Part shown: in pieces, positions 48,954 to 57,759 of the stretch
Position numbering within the stretch: position 1 is the first letter of the stretch
Layout: each line of letters begins with the position of its first letter
Assembly: GCA_937916515.1 (NCBI GenBank)
Contig: CALFSX010000062.1
Location: forward strand, 1 to 64,000
Length of the DNA stretch: 64,000 bases
Origin: an uncultured Planctomycetaceae bacterium
GTDB lineage: Bacteria; Planctomycetota; Planctomycetia; Planctomycetales; Planctomycetaceae
Direction: 5' to 3'
Position numbers and translations under genes: made by a program
The notes under the pieces: generated by a model
What the model saw: only the letters and a program-made list of their open reading frames with translations
What the model was told of the DNA's origin: nothing
Databases searched by the model: none

Positions 48954-49115
48954 CTACTCTTCGCCGTGTTCCATTGCGGCTTCAACAACGGCAACTGCGG
49001 CCTTGGCCATGAGATGCACAATGCGCGGTGGCAGGTCTTCAAAAACTTCGTGAATAACGGGGATCAGTGCGTGTTCGCAGGCTTCTTCCAGTTCTTTGAC
49101 GTCTTCGCGATTCAT
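48954..49115 (-). CDS. Small helical protein, 53 aa
   Basis: Reading the minus strand from the ATG at 49115 gives a 53-residue open frame: MNREDVKELEEACEHALIPV, then IHEVFEDLPPRIVHLMAKAA, then VAVVEAAMEHGEE, ending in TAG. It is acidic and strongly helical, with an amphipathic Ala/Val stretch at the end. It follows the zinc-ribbon gene by 54 bp in the same direction, so the two are probably cotranscribed. No strong Shine-Dalgarno is visible. The protein-like composition and the phrase FEDLPPRIVHLMAKAA suggest a real conserved small protein of unknown function. A longer frame at 48806-49042 on the same strand, in another reading frame, is much less protein-like. Confidence 0.65.
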   Translation of the reverse strand: MNREDVKELEEACEHALIPVIHEVFEDLPPRIVHLMAKAAVAVVEAAMEHGEE

Positions 49116-49169
49116 CAGCTTGCTTTCTAGGTGTAAACGAACAGGTGGTGCGGACAGGATTTGTTGGGA

Positions 49170-49412
49170 TTAGTTCTGGGCGTCTTCGTCCCGGGCTTCG
49201 GACTCGTCTAAATCTAAATCAATATCACCATCACCGGCTGCCTCTGCTTCATCGATTTCGGCATAGTCGGATTCGTCCCACTCCACTTCACCCACGTCTA
49301 CGAAGTCACCGCATTTGTCGCAAACCTGGACAGTTCCCTTTAGCGAACTGTCATAGGTTGCTGTGTGGTTGCAATTTTCGCACGCGGCCTCAATGGGTGA
49401 TTCCTCGGTCAT
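49170..49412 (-). CDS. Small acidic zinc-ribbon protein
   Basis: The 80-residue protein has two CxxC pairs, CENC (11-14) and CDKC (31-34), spaced as in a zinc ribbon, with short strands between (TATYDSSLKGTVQV). The second half is extremely acidic (VGEVEWDESDYAEIDEAE, then GDGDIDLDLDESEARDED). Similar short zinc-ribbon proteins occur in planctomycetes with unknown roles; binding to nucleic acid or to a basic protein partner is possible. It lies upstream of the 53-residue gene on the same strand. Confidence 0.75.
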   Translation of the reverse strand: MTEESPIEAACENCNHTATYDSSLKGTVQVCDKCGDFVDVGEVEWDESDYAEIDEAEAAGDGDIDLDLDESEARDEDAQN

Positions 49413-49540
49413 GATTTTCTACCTGAAGTTTATGGTCTTGCTGCACAAGGCGTCTGCCGTTGTGGAACGTAATGTGAATTGATGGGCCGTATAATGTCAG
49501 CGAATCACTGAATGCCTGGAATCCTGATTGGGAATTATGT

Positions 49541-50821
49541 CTATCCGGTGAAGGTAAACTGACTGATGGCATCTGTTGTGAATTCAACACTGTAGCCTGC
49601 ATCAGCCGGCGGCATGTATCGGCCATGCTTCATTGTGACCGGGTGCACAACATGTTCGTGAAGGTGATCAGAATACTCCGTCACCCGCCCGTTCATATCT
49701 GCAGAAACGCACAGGTAGTCGATCATGCTCAGATGTTGGACGTATTCACAAAGTCCAACGCCACCAGCGTGCGGGCAAACCGGAATGTTGAATTTTGCTG
49801 CCAGCAGCAACACTGCAAGTACTTCGTTGACCCCTCCCAGTCGGCAACTGTCCAACTGGCAAACCTGCATGCCACCAGCCTGCATAAACTGCTTGAACAT
49901 GACTCGATTGTGGCACATTTCACCCGTTGCCACAGGAATAGGAGATATCGCTTTGGCGATCGCAGCGTGGCCCAGAATATCGTCGGGGCTTGTGGGTTCT
50001 TCCACAAACCACGGCCGGAAGTCTGCCAGATGGCCGATCCACTCAATTGCCTGAGGGACGTCCCAGACCTGATTCGCGTCGATCATCATATATGCGTCGT
50101 CGCCCATTTCGTGCCGTAGCACGCGACAACGTCGGATGTCGTCTTCAAGGTCACGTCCGACTTTGATTTTGAAATGAGCCCAGCCGCGGGCCTTCAGGTC
50201 GCCGCATTTTTGTTTTAACGCTTCGTCCGAATAGCCCAGCCAGCCAGCAGATGTTGTATAGCTTGGGTAGCCGATGTCGTGCAGTGTTTCCAGACGTTCT
50301 GCTTTACCGGTTGACTGGCGATGCAGCAGTTCGATGGCTTCAGCCGATGTGATTGCATCGGTCATGTAGCGGAAGTCGACACATGCAACAAACTGTTCGG
50401 GTGTCATGTCGCTGACAAGCTGCCAGACTGGCTTCGATTGGATTCTGGCCCATAAGTCCCAGACTGCGTTGACGACAGCGGCAGCTGCCAGGTGGATGAC
50501 CCCTTTTTCGGGCCCAACCCAGCGTAATTGGCTGTCGCCTGTCAGTTTGCGATACAGCAAGACAGGTTCGGCCATCAGTGATTCGACACTGACACCTTGC
50601 AGTAGTGCTGCCAGAGATCGAATGCCGGCCACGCAGAGCTCGTTTCCTCGGCCGATTGTGAACGTCATGCCGTGCCCGGACAATTCGGGGGATGAGGTTT
50701 TCAGCACGATATAGGCGGCGGAATAGTCTGGGTCGGGATTCATCGCGTCAGAGCCATCCAGCTGCTGCGATGTGGGAAAGCGAATGTCGTAGACTTCCGC
50801 TCCGGTTATTGTGTGTGGCAT
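49541..50821 (-). CDS. L-fuconate dehydratase
   Basis: The 426-residue enolase-superfamily enzyme matches L-fuconate dehydratase closely. The start VYDIRFPTSQQLDGSDAMNP, the ASAG-like loop TTSAGWLGYSDE, the base motif HFKIKVG, metal ligands in MIDANQVWD, FVEEPTSPDD and VATGEMCHNR, and the PHAGGVGLCEYVQHLSM stretch with the catalytic His are all present. It converts L-fuconate to 2-keto-3-deoxy-L-fuconate with Mg2+. The HpcH/HpaI aldolase gene lies 155 bp upstream on the same strand and could split the product into pyruvate and lactaldehyde. Fucose-rich algal polysaccharides are a plausible source for a marine planctomycete, but that habitat is inference. Confidence 0.92.
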   Translation of the reverse strand: MPHTITGAEVYDIRFPTSQQLDGSDAMNPDPDYSAAYIVLKTSSPELSGHGMTFTIGRGNELCVAGIRSLAALLQGVSVESLMAEPVLLYRKLTGDSQLRWVGPEKGVIHLAAAAVVNAVWDLWARIQSKPVWQLVSDMTPEQFVACVDFRYMTDAITSAEAIELLHRQSTGKAERLETLHDIGYPSYTTSAGWLGYSDEALKQKCGDLKARGWAHFKIKVGRDLEDDIRRCRVLRHEMGDDAYMMIDANQVWDVPQAIEWIGHLADFRPWFVEEPTSPDDILGHAAIAKAISPIPVATGEMCHNRVMFKQFMQAGGMQVCQLDSCRLGGVNEVLAVLLLAAKFNIPVCPHAGGVGLCEYVQHLSMIDYLCVSADMNGRVTEYSDHLHEHVVHPVTMKHGRYMPPADAGYSVEFTTDAISQFTFTG

Positions 50822-50976
50822 TGGTTACACAATCAGTGATAGGTTTGAGGTTGGTGTTACATTTCTGCCTGGCTGGAAAAGTCTTTTGGCAGGACCGGCG
50901 ACCGGCAGCGATTCTTCCGCGATACTTGCTACGAACCTGTGATGTGAGTTTCCTCTTGATGAGGGCCATGCAGGTA

Positions 50977-51834
50977 CTATGTGTTTGTTCTGGGAGTCTT
51001 GTCGAAGTTGGCTGCAGATGATTGCAGAATGTTCATCATGCCGGCGAAGTCTCCACCGTGAGCCAACAGTTGTCCGCCCTGGTTCTGGCGTTTGGCCAGA
51101 TCGTCGGTCGTTCCGACGGGGCAGCCCCAGGCGACGTTGTTTTTGGCACATGCCGCTGCAGTGCGTTCAAAGGCTTCATCCATGGTTAAGGATGTATCAA
51201 GTCGCTTTAGTCGTAGACCCAGATCTCCCGGTCCGACGAAAATTCCGTCAAGTCCGGGCGTCGCCGCGATTTCTTCAATGTTGTCGATGGCTGTGGGTGT
51301 TTCGACCTGCACAACAAGGAATGTTTCCTGATTGGCGTGAGTGACGAAGTCGTCGATACCGGCCATCCCGTTTACAAAATAGTCTGCGTCTAATCCTGCT
51401 CCGTCGAGTCCGCGGTCGCCCAGTGGCGGGTACTTCACGGCTTCCACAAGCGATTGAGTTCTTTCGGCGGTGTTAACATGCGGAATCATCAGGCCAGCCG
51501 CTCCGTCTTCCAGGTAACGGTATAGTCGAGTTTTCTCCAGCGTGGGAGGACGCACCATGATGTCGATATCGTGCAAGTGCGAATGCACCAGCAATGTCTG
51601 CACGTCTCGATCGGTAAGATTGCGATGTTCCATGTCCAGCCAGATGCAGTCGTAGCCGAAATGGGCGGCAAACTTAACGAACGCCGGAACGAAATGTCCC
51701 AGGCAGCACATACGCACGGTTTCGTTGTTTCTGATCTTTGCAAGCGTTCTGCTTTTTCGCATGAGCCGGTCAGCCTTTGGTTTATGGGTGAGCGTTCGGT
51801 CAACAGTAACCGTCGCTGATGTCGCACTGTTCAT
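50977..51834 (-). CDS. HpcH/HpaI-family 2-keto-3-deoxy acid aldolase
   Basis: The 285-residue protein is a class II pyruvate aldolase. Features are FGYDCIWLDMEHRNL, a PHVNTAERTQSLVEA stretch with the conserved region, VQVETPTAIDNIEEI (metal Glu) and IFVGPGDLGLRL (metal Asp). Family members such as YfaU cleave 2-keto-3-deoxy-L-rhamnonate and related acids. With the L-fuconate dehydratase downstream, the likely substrate is 2-keto-3-deoxy-L-fuconate, giving pyruvate and L-lactaldehyde. The start could also be the internal ATG at 51762, because the first 24 residues are Thr-rich and not family-like. Dehydrogenases of the non-aldolase branch are not seen here. Confidence 0.85.
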   Translation of the reverse strand: MNSATSATVTVDRTLTHKPKADRLMRKSRTLAKIRNNETVRMCCLGHFVPAFVKFAAHFGYDCIWLDMEHRNLTDRDVQTLLVHSHLHDIDIMVRPPTLEKTRLYRYLEDGAAGLMIPHVNTAERTQSLVEAVKYPPLGDRGLDGAGLDADYFVNGMAGIDDFVTHANQETFLVVQVETPTAIDNIEEIAATPGLDGIFVGPGDLGLRLKRLDTSLTMDEAFERTAAACAKNNVAWGCPVGTTDDLAKRQNQGGQLLAHGGDFAGMMNILQSSAANFDKTPRTNT

Positions 51835-52300
51835 TCTGTTTTGGGAGGAAGTTCATTTCCGCCTGTTGAATGGCAAATCGTTTCGAATTGTGCGGGCGGA
51901 TGGTAGCTCAATGTGGAAATTCAGCGAGCGATAGCCCTGCGGATTTTCGTGCGTTGAGACGGAATTGCCAATGAATGAGCCAGGGGCTCAGGAAACTTGC
52001 TAGTTCTCTTGCTGAAACCGGGAACTGCTGCGGATTATCGATTGAGTCAATTTATTGCGGGCGACTGGGACGGTCACGACAAAGTGAGAGTAATATTTTG
52101 CCGTGCTGTGCCCAATGTCGCAATCTCTGAATTTATGATCAGCGGCGCAGTTTGACGCCGTTCACCGAAATTCTTGCTTCAGCGATTTGTCGCACAGATT
52201 AAGCGTACGTGACGTCTCTGGTAAGTGTGGCCATGACTCTCGTTCTCGATGCGTCATTACGTCATGACGTTGCGAAGTAGAATTCGTTCCGCCTTAATGT
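51835..52300. other. Intergenic region, no gene seen
   Basis: These 466 bp lie between the ABC exporter's 3' end and the aldolase's 5' end, both on the minus strand. The aldolase promoter should lie at 51835-52000. A perfect 12-bp palindrome ACGTCATGACGT is at 52259-52270. Nothing else is recognised. Confidence 0.4.
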
Positions 52301-54190
52301 TTAGTGTGGAGATCTCGGTTTCTGCGGTGTGTTTTTCGAAAGCTGTGGATTGGCCTTTCCCAGAGTCATCTGAACCTGTTGTTCCACCATGGCTCTGTAT
52401 TTTCCTCCCGACTGCATCAGCTCGTCGTGAGTTCCTGTTTGCGTGATGTGTCCGTTTTCGACAACACAGATCAGGTCTGCTGACGCAATTGTGCTAAGTC
52501 GGTGAGCGATCACGAATGATGTCCTGCCCCGCATTAGTTGAGCCAGTGAGTCCTGGATCAGGCGTTCGCTGTCTGTGTCGAGGTTGCTGGTGGCTTCATC
52601 CAAAATCAGAATTTTTGGGTCAGCCAGAATTGCTCGAGCGATTGCTAGTCGCTGACGTTGACCGCCGCTCAGTTTGACTCCTCGTTCACCAATCACCGTC
52701 TGAAAGCCGTCAGGCATCCGCTCAACAAACTCCGCTGCATTGGCGGCGGTTGCGGCGGCCAGAATCTGCTCGTCCGTGGCTTCTCGATTTGCATAGGCGA
52801 TGTTCTGGCCAATTGTGCCATCAAACAGGAATACGTCCTGTTCAACAACACCCAGCAGGCTTCTAAATGATTCTACGTCATAGTCTTGAAGGTTTCTTCC
52901 ATCCAGCAGAATCTGCCCTTCCGTTGGGTCATAGAATCTGGCAACCAGATTACACAGTGTGGTTTTTCCGGCACCGCTGGGGCCAACCAACGCGATAACC
53001 TGCCCTGCTTTGACCTGTAGGTTGACACTGTTCAGTGCTGCGGTTTCTGTTCCCGGATAGGCGAAGGTGACTCCGTTAAATGCGATGTTGCCGGCGACTT
53101 CGTTGCGCGAAACGCGAATGGATTCCGGAGTCGATTCCATTTCCTTCGGTTCATCAAGCAGGTCCAGAATGCGGTCCAGGCCGCTAAGGCTGTTCTGGAA
53201 TTGGGTGGCACTGTTTGCAAGTGTTGCCAAGGGCTGCAGCAGCATTAACAGATACACCAGAAACATCATCAGGTCGCCAACAGTTAATGCACCTTCCAGC
53301 ACTCGCCAACCGCCATAGAACAGCAGTGCCGCGCTGCTGAGAGGAATCATGGCCTCCCAAATCATTTCGACCGCTCGCATCCACCACCATGCGTACAGTT
53401 CCTGTCGCACCATGAGGTTGTTTTCCGTGACAAAGCGGCCACTTTCGCGTTTTTGGCGACTGAACGCTCGAACAACGCGGATGCCGGAAAACGCTTCAGC
53501 GGCTCCAGCGTCGATTTGTTCTCTCTGTTTTCTAATGGCGCGAAACTGAGGTCGGATCTTGCTGATCCACGCCTTGTGCGAAAGAAACACCAGCGGCAAC
53601 AGGACCGCGGCTCCCAGCAACAGAGTCCAGTCGACCCACGCCAGAATGATGAAGCTGCCGAGCAACTGAATGATGGCTCGCCACGGATTGTACAGCAGTC
53701 CGAAAACCAGTTCGCCAACGCTGCCGCCGTCTTCACGCAGAATCGACGCAACTCCACCAGAACGAATTTCGTGAACTCGATGAAGTGGAAGCCGAACAGC
53801 GTGTTCAAAAACCTTTCGACGCACATTCAGTTGAATGTGTTTGGTGATGCGCGTGGCGTACCAACGTCCCAGAATATGCACGACAATTTTCAACAAAGAA
53901 ATGGAGACAACGGCGATGACGGTGGCCATCAACAGTGTCTTTGGATCAGTCAGCGACGGAAACCGAGTAGCCCACGGTTCCGGCAGTGGTTTTTGGGTCA
54001 GTACATAGTCCACCAGAAACTTCGTTCCGGCGGGCGGAATCAAAGCCAGCACGGTGGCGACGGTTAGCGATGCCAGAATCCACACAATTTGCCAGCGGAA
54101 CGGCGCTAACAGCTGAAAGAATCGCCGTAGTAGTTCTTTGGCAGAACGGATTCGTTCTTTGTGGCTGCGTTCCGGTGCTGTAGCATGCAT
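52301..54190 (-). CDS. ABC exporter, MsbA-like half-transporter
   Basis: The 629-residue protein fuses a six-helix permease domain (about 25-320: WQIVWILASLTVATVLALIP) to an ATPase domain. Walker A is GPSGAGKTTL, the signature LSGGQRQRLAI, Walker B ILILDEATSNLD and the H-loop VIAHRLST. It resembles MsbA and other homodimeric lipid or drug exporters. I chose the ATG at 54190 (MHATAPERSHKERIR); the frame extends to a TTG at 54358, but that stretch is unlike transporters. Given its position behind a membrane HhH gene, no particular substrate is implied; a lipid flippase role is the default for this type. Confidence 0.9.
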   Translation of the reverse strand: MHATAPERSHKERIRSAKELLRRFFQLLAPFRWQIVWILASLTVATVLALIPPAGTKFLVDYVLTQKPLPEPWATRFPSLTDPKTLLMATVIAVVSISLLKIVVHILGRWYATRITKHIQLNVRRKVFEHAVRLPLHRVHEIRSGGVASILREDGGSVGELVFGLLYNPWRAIIQLLGSFIILAWVDWTLLLGAAVLLPLVFLSHKAWISKIRPQFRAIRKQREQIDAGAAEAFSGIRVVRAFSRQKRESGRFVTENNLMVRQELYAWWWMRAVEMIWEAMIPLSSAALLFYGGWRVLEGALTVGDLMMFLVYLLMLLQPLATLANSATQFQNSLSGLDRILDLLDEPKEMESTPESIRVSRNEVAGNIAFNGVTFAYPGTETAALNSVNLQVKAGQVIALVGPSGAGKTTLCNLVARFYDPTEGQILLDGRNLQDYDVESFRSLLGVVEQDVFLFDGTIGQNIAYANREATDEQILAAATAANAAEFVERMPDGFQTVIGERGVKLSGGQRQRLAIARAILADPKILILDEATSNLDTDSERLIQDSLAQLMRGRTSFVIAHRLSTIASADLICVVENGHITQTGTHDELMQSGGKYRAMVEQQVQMTLGKANPQLSKNTPQKPRSPH

Positions 54191-54421
54191 GCTGCCCCGA
54201 GGAAGTTCACCATTTTGCGACTTGGTTTTGTAGGTGTCAAAGCGATTCCGACTGCTTTCGCGGGGGCGGTTGGTCGAAGACTGTTTCAATGTGTAATCCG
54301 ACGTCGTGAGTGGTTCCCGGAGTCCGCTGAGTGTCGCAACATCTGGCTGATGCAACAATTATGTGCATTGTTTGCAAGGTTGGAGCAGCGGGAGCCTGGG
54401 ATGGGGCATGCCGTGATGGCG

Positions 54422-54991
54422 TTATTGTTCTGAGACTGCGAGTTTGATTGTAAGCCGCTCGCGGATTCGGTCGAGCGTTGTTGGCCCAATTCCTTGCACT
54501 CTCCCCACATCGTCGATGCTGAGAAACGGTCCATTCGTATTTCGGTCTTCGACGATTCGCTTGGCTAATTCACGACCGATACCGTCCAGTTGCATCCAGT
54601 CTGACCAGTCCGCTGAATTTACATCGACGCGAAATATCAGTCTATCTGCGTTTTGCTGCCACTGCAGTGGTTCGGGCTGGTTCCATTCAATCCAGGCATG
54701 TCGCATAGCCAGCATAACGGCTGAAACTCCGCACGCAACCAGCAGGAACAGTCGATCGTTTTCCGTGAAAAACGCTGCCTTCAACAGCTGCAAGAGTGTT
54801 GTTTCAGCCGGCGGCTCGTCTGGTAAAGAAGGCTCCACGGAAGGTGGCAAGACCAGCGGAAACTCGTTGTCCGTGGCAGATGTTTGGTCAGCCTTCGGCT
54901 GAGCGACTGTTTGCCGCTTGCCTGATTCAGTTGCCGAGTTACCTAATTCGGATTCTGAAGCGGACATACACGGCTTTCTGGCTGCCCGCAT
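54422..54991 (-). CDS. Membrane-anchored ComEA-like helix-hairpin-helix protein
   Basis: The 189-residue protein has a hydrophilic Ser/Thr/Pro-rich start, one hydrophobic helix (LFLLVACGVSAVMLAMRHAW, about residues 80-100) and a C-terminal double HhH domain (about 125-185: VNSADWSDWMQLDGIGRELAKRIVEDR, then IDDVGRVQGIGPTTLDRI, here quoted in parts). This is the ComEA layout, in which the HhH domain binds incoming DNA outside the cytoplasm during natural transformation, except that the N-terminal part before the helix is longer than usual. A second possible start is the ATG at 54967. No comEC or other competence gene is nearby. Confidence 0.8.
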   Translation of the reverse strand: MRAARKPCMSASESELGNSATESGKRQTVAQPKADQTSATDNEFPLVLPPSVEPSLPDEPPAETTLLQLLKAAFFTENDRLFLLVACGVSAVMLAMRHAWIEWNQPEPLQWQQNADRLIFRVDVNSADWSDWMQLDGIGRELAKRIVEDRNTNGPFLSIDDVGRVQGIGPTTLDRIRERLTIKLAVSEQ

Positions 54992-55413
54992 GGAGCATGC
55001 GGCAAATACATGTAAGGCCCGTTCGTCAGGATGCCGAACGGGAAGGATTCGGTCAAGTAAGACGGCCCTCAGAAATGTTCAGTTTCTGGTGCTTACCCAA
55101 ATCGGACTGAAGATTCACGCGGTGTTGTCGGGGATCCAGTGCGCTTCAGCTGAGTGTTTGGGCCGGCATGTGGGGATCAGCTTGCGACGTCTATTCGTCG
55201 ACTTTCGTTTTTTTGAATTTCGGTAAGCGGAGTGCAATGTTTTGCACAATCAAGTTTCCGCCGCGAATTTTTGTGCGGTTGTTGAGATTCTGGCTGTGAA
55301 ATATTCGATGACAAACGGAATCATTGCCGGGACTGACGTGAATCGTGGAATTGCGGTCGGAAACGCTGTTGAGAGCCGGGCTTCGCCGGTAAACTCTGCG
55401 GCTTTACTGAACA
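54992..55413. other. Intergenic region between divergent genes
   Basis: These 422 bp should hold promoters of bioB and the HhH gene. An open frame at 55242-55490 overlaps the bioB start and is not protein-like. No biotin-operator-like palindrome was recognised. Confidence 0.4.
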
Positions 55414-56523
55414 ATGAAGTTTCCTTTGGAGTTTGCTTGGATGTCGCCGGACGCCGCCACGATCTCTTCGTCAACCAGCCCTGTTTCTAGTTCCTCCTGG
55501 TCTGATCTCGCCACGATCGCCCTGCAGGGAGAATCCATTGCTCGTGCCGACGCTTTGCGAATTCTGTCGGCTGATGATGATCAGGTGCTGGCAATTCTGG
55601 ATGCTGCTTATCAAGTGCGTCGCGAGTTCTTTCAAAAGTCCGTGCAGCTTTATTATTTGAAGAATGCCAAAAGCGGTTTGTGCCCGGAAGATTGTGGCTA
55701 TTGTTCTCAGGCCAAAGGCAGCGAGGCGGGTATCGACAAGTATCCGATGCTGAATGCAGAACGGCTGATGGATGGGGCTCGTAAAGCGTTCGAAAGTAAC
55801 GCTCGAACTTATTGCATTGTTGCCAGTGGACGAGGTCCTTCAGATCGCGAAGTCGATCACGTTGCCAACGTGGTTACCCAGATTAAAAGCGAGTTCGGAC
55901 TCCACATTTGCTGTTGTCTTGGGTTATTGAAGCCTGAGCAGGCATTGAAGCTGAAGGATGCGGGCGTTGATCGAGTTAATCATAACCTGAATACCAGCGA
56001 GCGGTTTCATGATGAAATCGTATCTACGCATACCTTCAAGGATCGGCTGCAGACTTTGGATGTCTGCAAAGATGCGGGCCTTGAACTTTGTGCGGGCATG
56101 ATTGTCGGCATGGGGGAAACTCACGAAGATGTGGTTGATGTCGCTCTGAAGCTGGCGGAACTGAAAGTTGAATCGATTCCGGTGAACTTTCTGATTCCCA
56201 TTGAGGGTGCTCAGCTGGGACGCCCGGTAGACCTGGATCCTCGATACTGCCTGAAGGTGTTATCGATGTTCCGTTTGACGAATCCCAAGACGGAACTGCG
56301 AATCGCGGGCGGTCGAGAAGTAAATCTGCGGACAATGCAGTCGATGGGGCTGTACGCAGCCAATTCCATGTTCGTCAGCGACTATTTAACGACTCCGGGC
56401 CAGAAGGCTGAAGAAGATTTCCAGATGATTCGCGACCTTGGTTTCGAAATCACAGCTGGCGACTATGAATCGTCTCAGCTGTTGGAGCGGTTCGGTAAGT
56501 CGTCTTCTGCTCAGCAAGTTTAG
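55414..56523 (+). CDS. bioB: Biotin synthase
   Basis: This radical SAM enzyme inserts sulfur into dethiobiotin as the last step of biotin synthesis. The [4Fe-4S] cysteines are C90, C94 and C97 in CPEDCGYC. Other family features are YCSQAKGSEAGIDKYPM, NHNLNTSERFHDEIVSTHTF, GMGETHEDVVDVALKL and FLIPIEGAQLGR. At 369 residues it is slightly longer than E. coli BioB because of a 45-residue Ser-rich N-terminal region. The ATG at 55441 is an alternative start. No other bio gene is adjacent. Its stop codon overlaps the stop of the convergent gene by a few bases. Confidence 0.93.
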   Translation: MKFPLEFAWMSPDAATISSSTSPVSSSSWSDLATIALQGESIARADALRILSADDDQVLAILDAAYQVRREFFQKSVQLYYLKNAKSGLCPEDCGYCSQAKGSEAGIDKYPMLNAERLMDGARKAFESNARTYCIVASGRGPSDREVDHVANVVTQIKSEFGLHICCCLGLLKPEQALKLKDAGVDRVNHNLNTSERFHDEIVSTHTFKDRLQTLDVCKDAGLELCAGMIVGMGETHEDVVDVALKLAELKVESIPVNFLIPIEGAQLGRPVDLDPRYCLKVLSMFRLTNPKTELRIAGGREVNLRTMQSMGLYAANSMFVSDYLTTPGQKAEEDFQMIRDLGFEITAGDYESSQLLERFGKSSSAQQV

Positions 56524-56933
56524 TTGCTGGCCTGTTCGTTTGATGATTGCAATTTCACTTGAGCAATTTTCAGCAAGCCTTCCATTTGTTCGGTCGCATA
56601 CAGCACTGACAAAACGGCTTGCTGAAAATTTGTATGAGTCGAGGCGCCCCATGCGTCTTTTTGAAACTGCTCAGCAGCTTTGCGAAGTTTGCCAATCTTC
56701 TTGGATGCAAACTTGAAGTACAGCGGCGGATCTTCAGACTTGGATTCGATCGCTCGACTCATATCAAACACCGCGCGTACGATTCCCATTAGCTCCGGAT
56801 AGTCATCAACTTCATCGCAATGTTTAATGAAGGTGCGGACCATCCATGCGTGAGCCATTGTTTTTTGAAATCGTTCAACCAGTTCTGGTAGCGTCAGATC
56901 GTTCATGTTCGCGTCGTTCAAACCGCCGGTCAT
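56520..56933 (-). CDS. Helical protein of unknown function
   Basis: The 137-residue soluble protein is almost entirely helical (ERFQKTMAHAWMVRTFIKHC, LMGIVRAVFDMSRAIESK, KIGKLRKAAEQFQKDAWG, AVLSVLYATEQMEGLLKIA). I do not recognise a catalytic motif. Planctomycete genomes carry similar short proteins. The start may be the first ATG or the ATG at 56906. It lies 20 bp downstream of apt on the same strand, so the two are likely cotranscribed. Its stop overlaps that of bioB in convergent orientation. Confidence 0.7.
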   Translation of the reverse strand: MTGGLNDANMNDLTLPELVERFQKTMAHAWMVRTFIKHCDEVDDYPELMGIVRAVFDMSRAIESKSEDPPLYFKFASKKIGKLRKAAEQFQKDAWGASTHTNFQQAVLSVLYATEQMEGLLKIAQVKLQSSNEQASN

Positions 56934-56953
56934 TGGTTGCGGGAAAGCTTAGG

Positions 56954-57487
56954 CTATTCGTTGGCATCTTCAGTTTGGTACTGCAGCAGGCTGCAGATTT
57001 GATGATTCTGCAATCGGGACCTGCCGTTCAGAAAAGCAAGTTCGATAACAAAGGCGGCACCCACAACTTCGGCACCCTGCTGTTGAGCCAGTTTCATGCA
57101 GGCTTCGATGGTGCCACCCGTGGCCAGCAGGTCGTCGACAAGTAACACTCGATCGCCCTGGGTCACGGCATCCTGGTGGATTTCGAGCGAGTCCGAACCG
57201 TATTCAAGATCGTACTTAAAAGATTCCGTCTTGCCTGGAAGCTTACCGGGCTTTCGCACCGGTACAAATGCAACTCCCAACTCCATTGCCAAAGGGGCTC
57301 CAAAAACAAAGCCACGGGCTTCGGCAGCCAGAATCGATGTCAGGTTGGCATCGCGAAACGGTTCAGCCATGCGACGAATCACTTCCTTCATGGCGTCGGC
57401 CGATTTCAGCATCGGTGTGATGTCTCGAAACATGATGCCGGATTTGGGGAAGTCAGGCACTGATCGAATATAGTCTTTCAGGTTCAC
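56954..57487 (-). CDS. apt: Adenine phosphoribosyltransferase
   Basis: The 177-residue enzyme makes AMP from adenine and PRPP in purine salvage. The start LKDYIRSVPDFPKSGIMFRD is diagnostic of Apt, as is the adenine-binding AAEARGFVFGAPLA. The PRPP-binding motif RVLLVDDLLATGGT is intact. Length is typical. It is followed 20 bp later by the helical hypothetical gene on the same strand. No regulator of purine metabolism is nearby. Confidence 0.95.
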   Translation of the reverse strand: MNLKDYIRSVPDFPKSGIMFRDITPMLKSADAMKEVIRRMAEPFRDANLTSILAAEARGFVFGAPLAMELGVAFVPVRKPGKLPGKTESFKYDLEYGSDSLEIHQDAVTQGDRVLLVDDLLATGGTIEACMKLAQQQGAEVVGAAFVIELAFLNGRSRLQNHQICSLLQYQTEDANE

Positions 57488-57759
57488 GGTATGCTTCCTG
57501 CAAAGTTCTTATAGCAGTTGGACGCCAGCGAAAATACTGGCGTCGTTGGAATGAAATTAGACAATCCGAAGGCAAGGCGTTAAAGCAATTACGTTTCGTT
57601 CGTGTCGAATGTTATTGTTGGCAAACATCGGTTGCCGTGTCGAATATTACATCCTTGTACTCAGTCTGTCACGGCAGGTATGGCGGTGAAACAGTCTACT
57701 ACGATGATCTGTTTGATTGAGATTCCGATTGCGATGCGAGGCTCGTTTCGCATCGCTGC

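Noticed and set aside
48806..49042. Minus-strand open frame of 78 residues
   Set aside because: It overlaps the better 53-residue frame (48954-49115), which has a more protein-like composition.
55242..55490. Plus-strand open frame of 82 residues before bioB
   Set aside because: It overlaps the bioB start in another frame and has no ribosome binding site.
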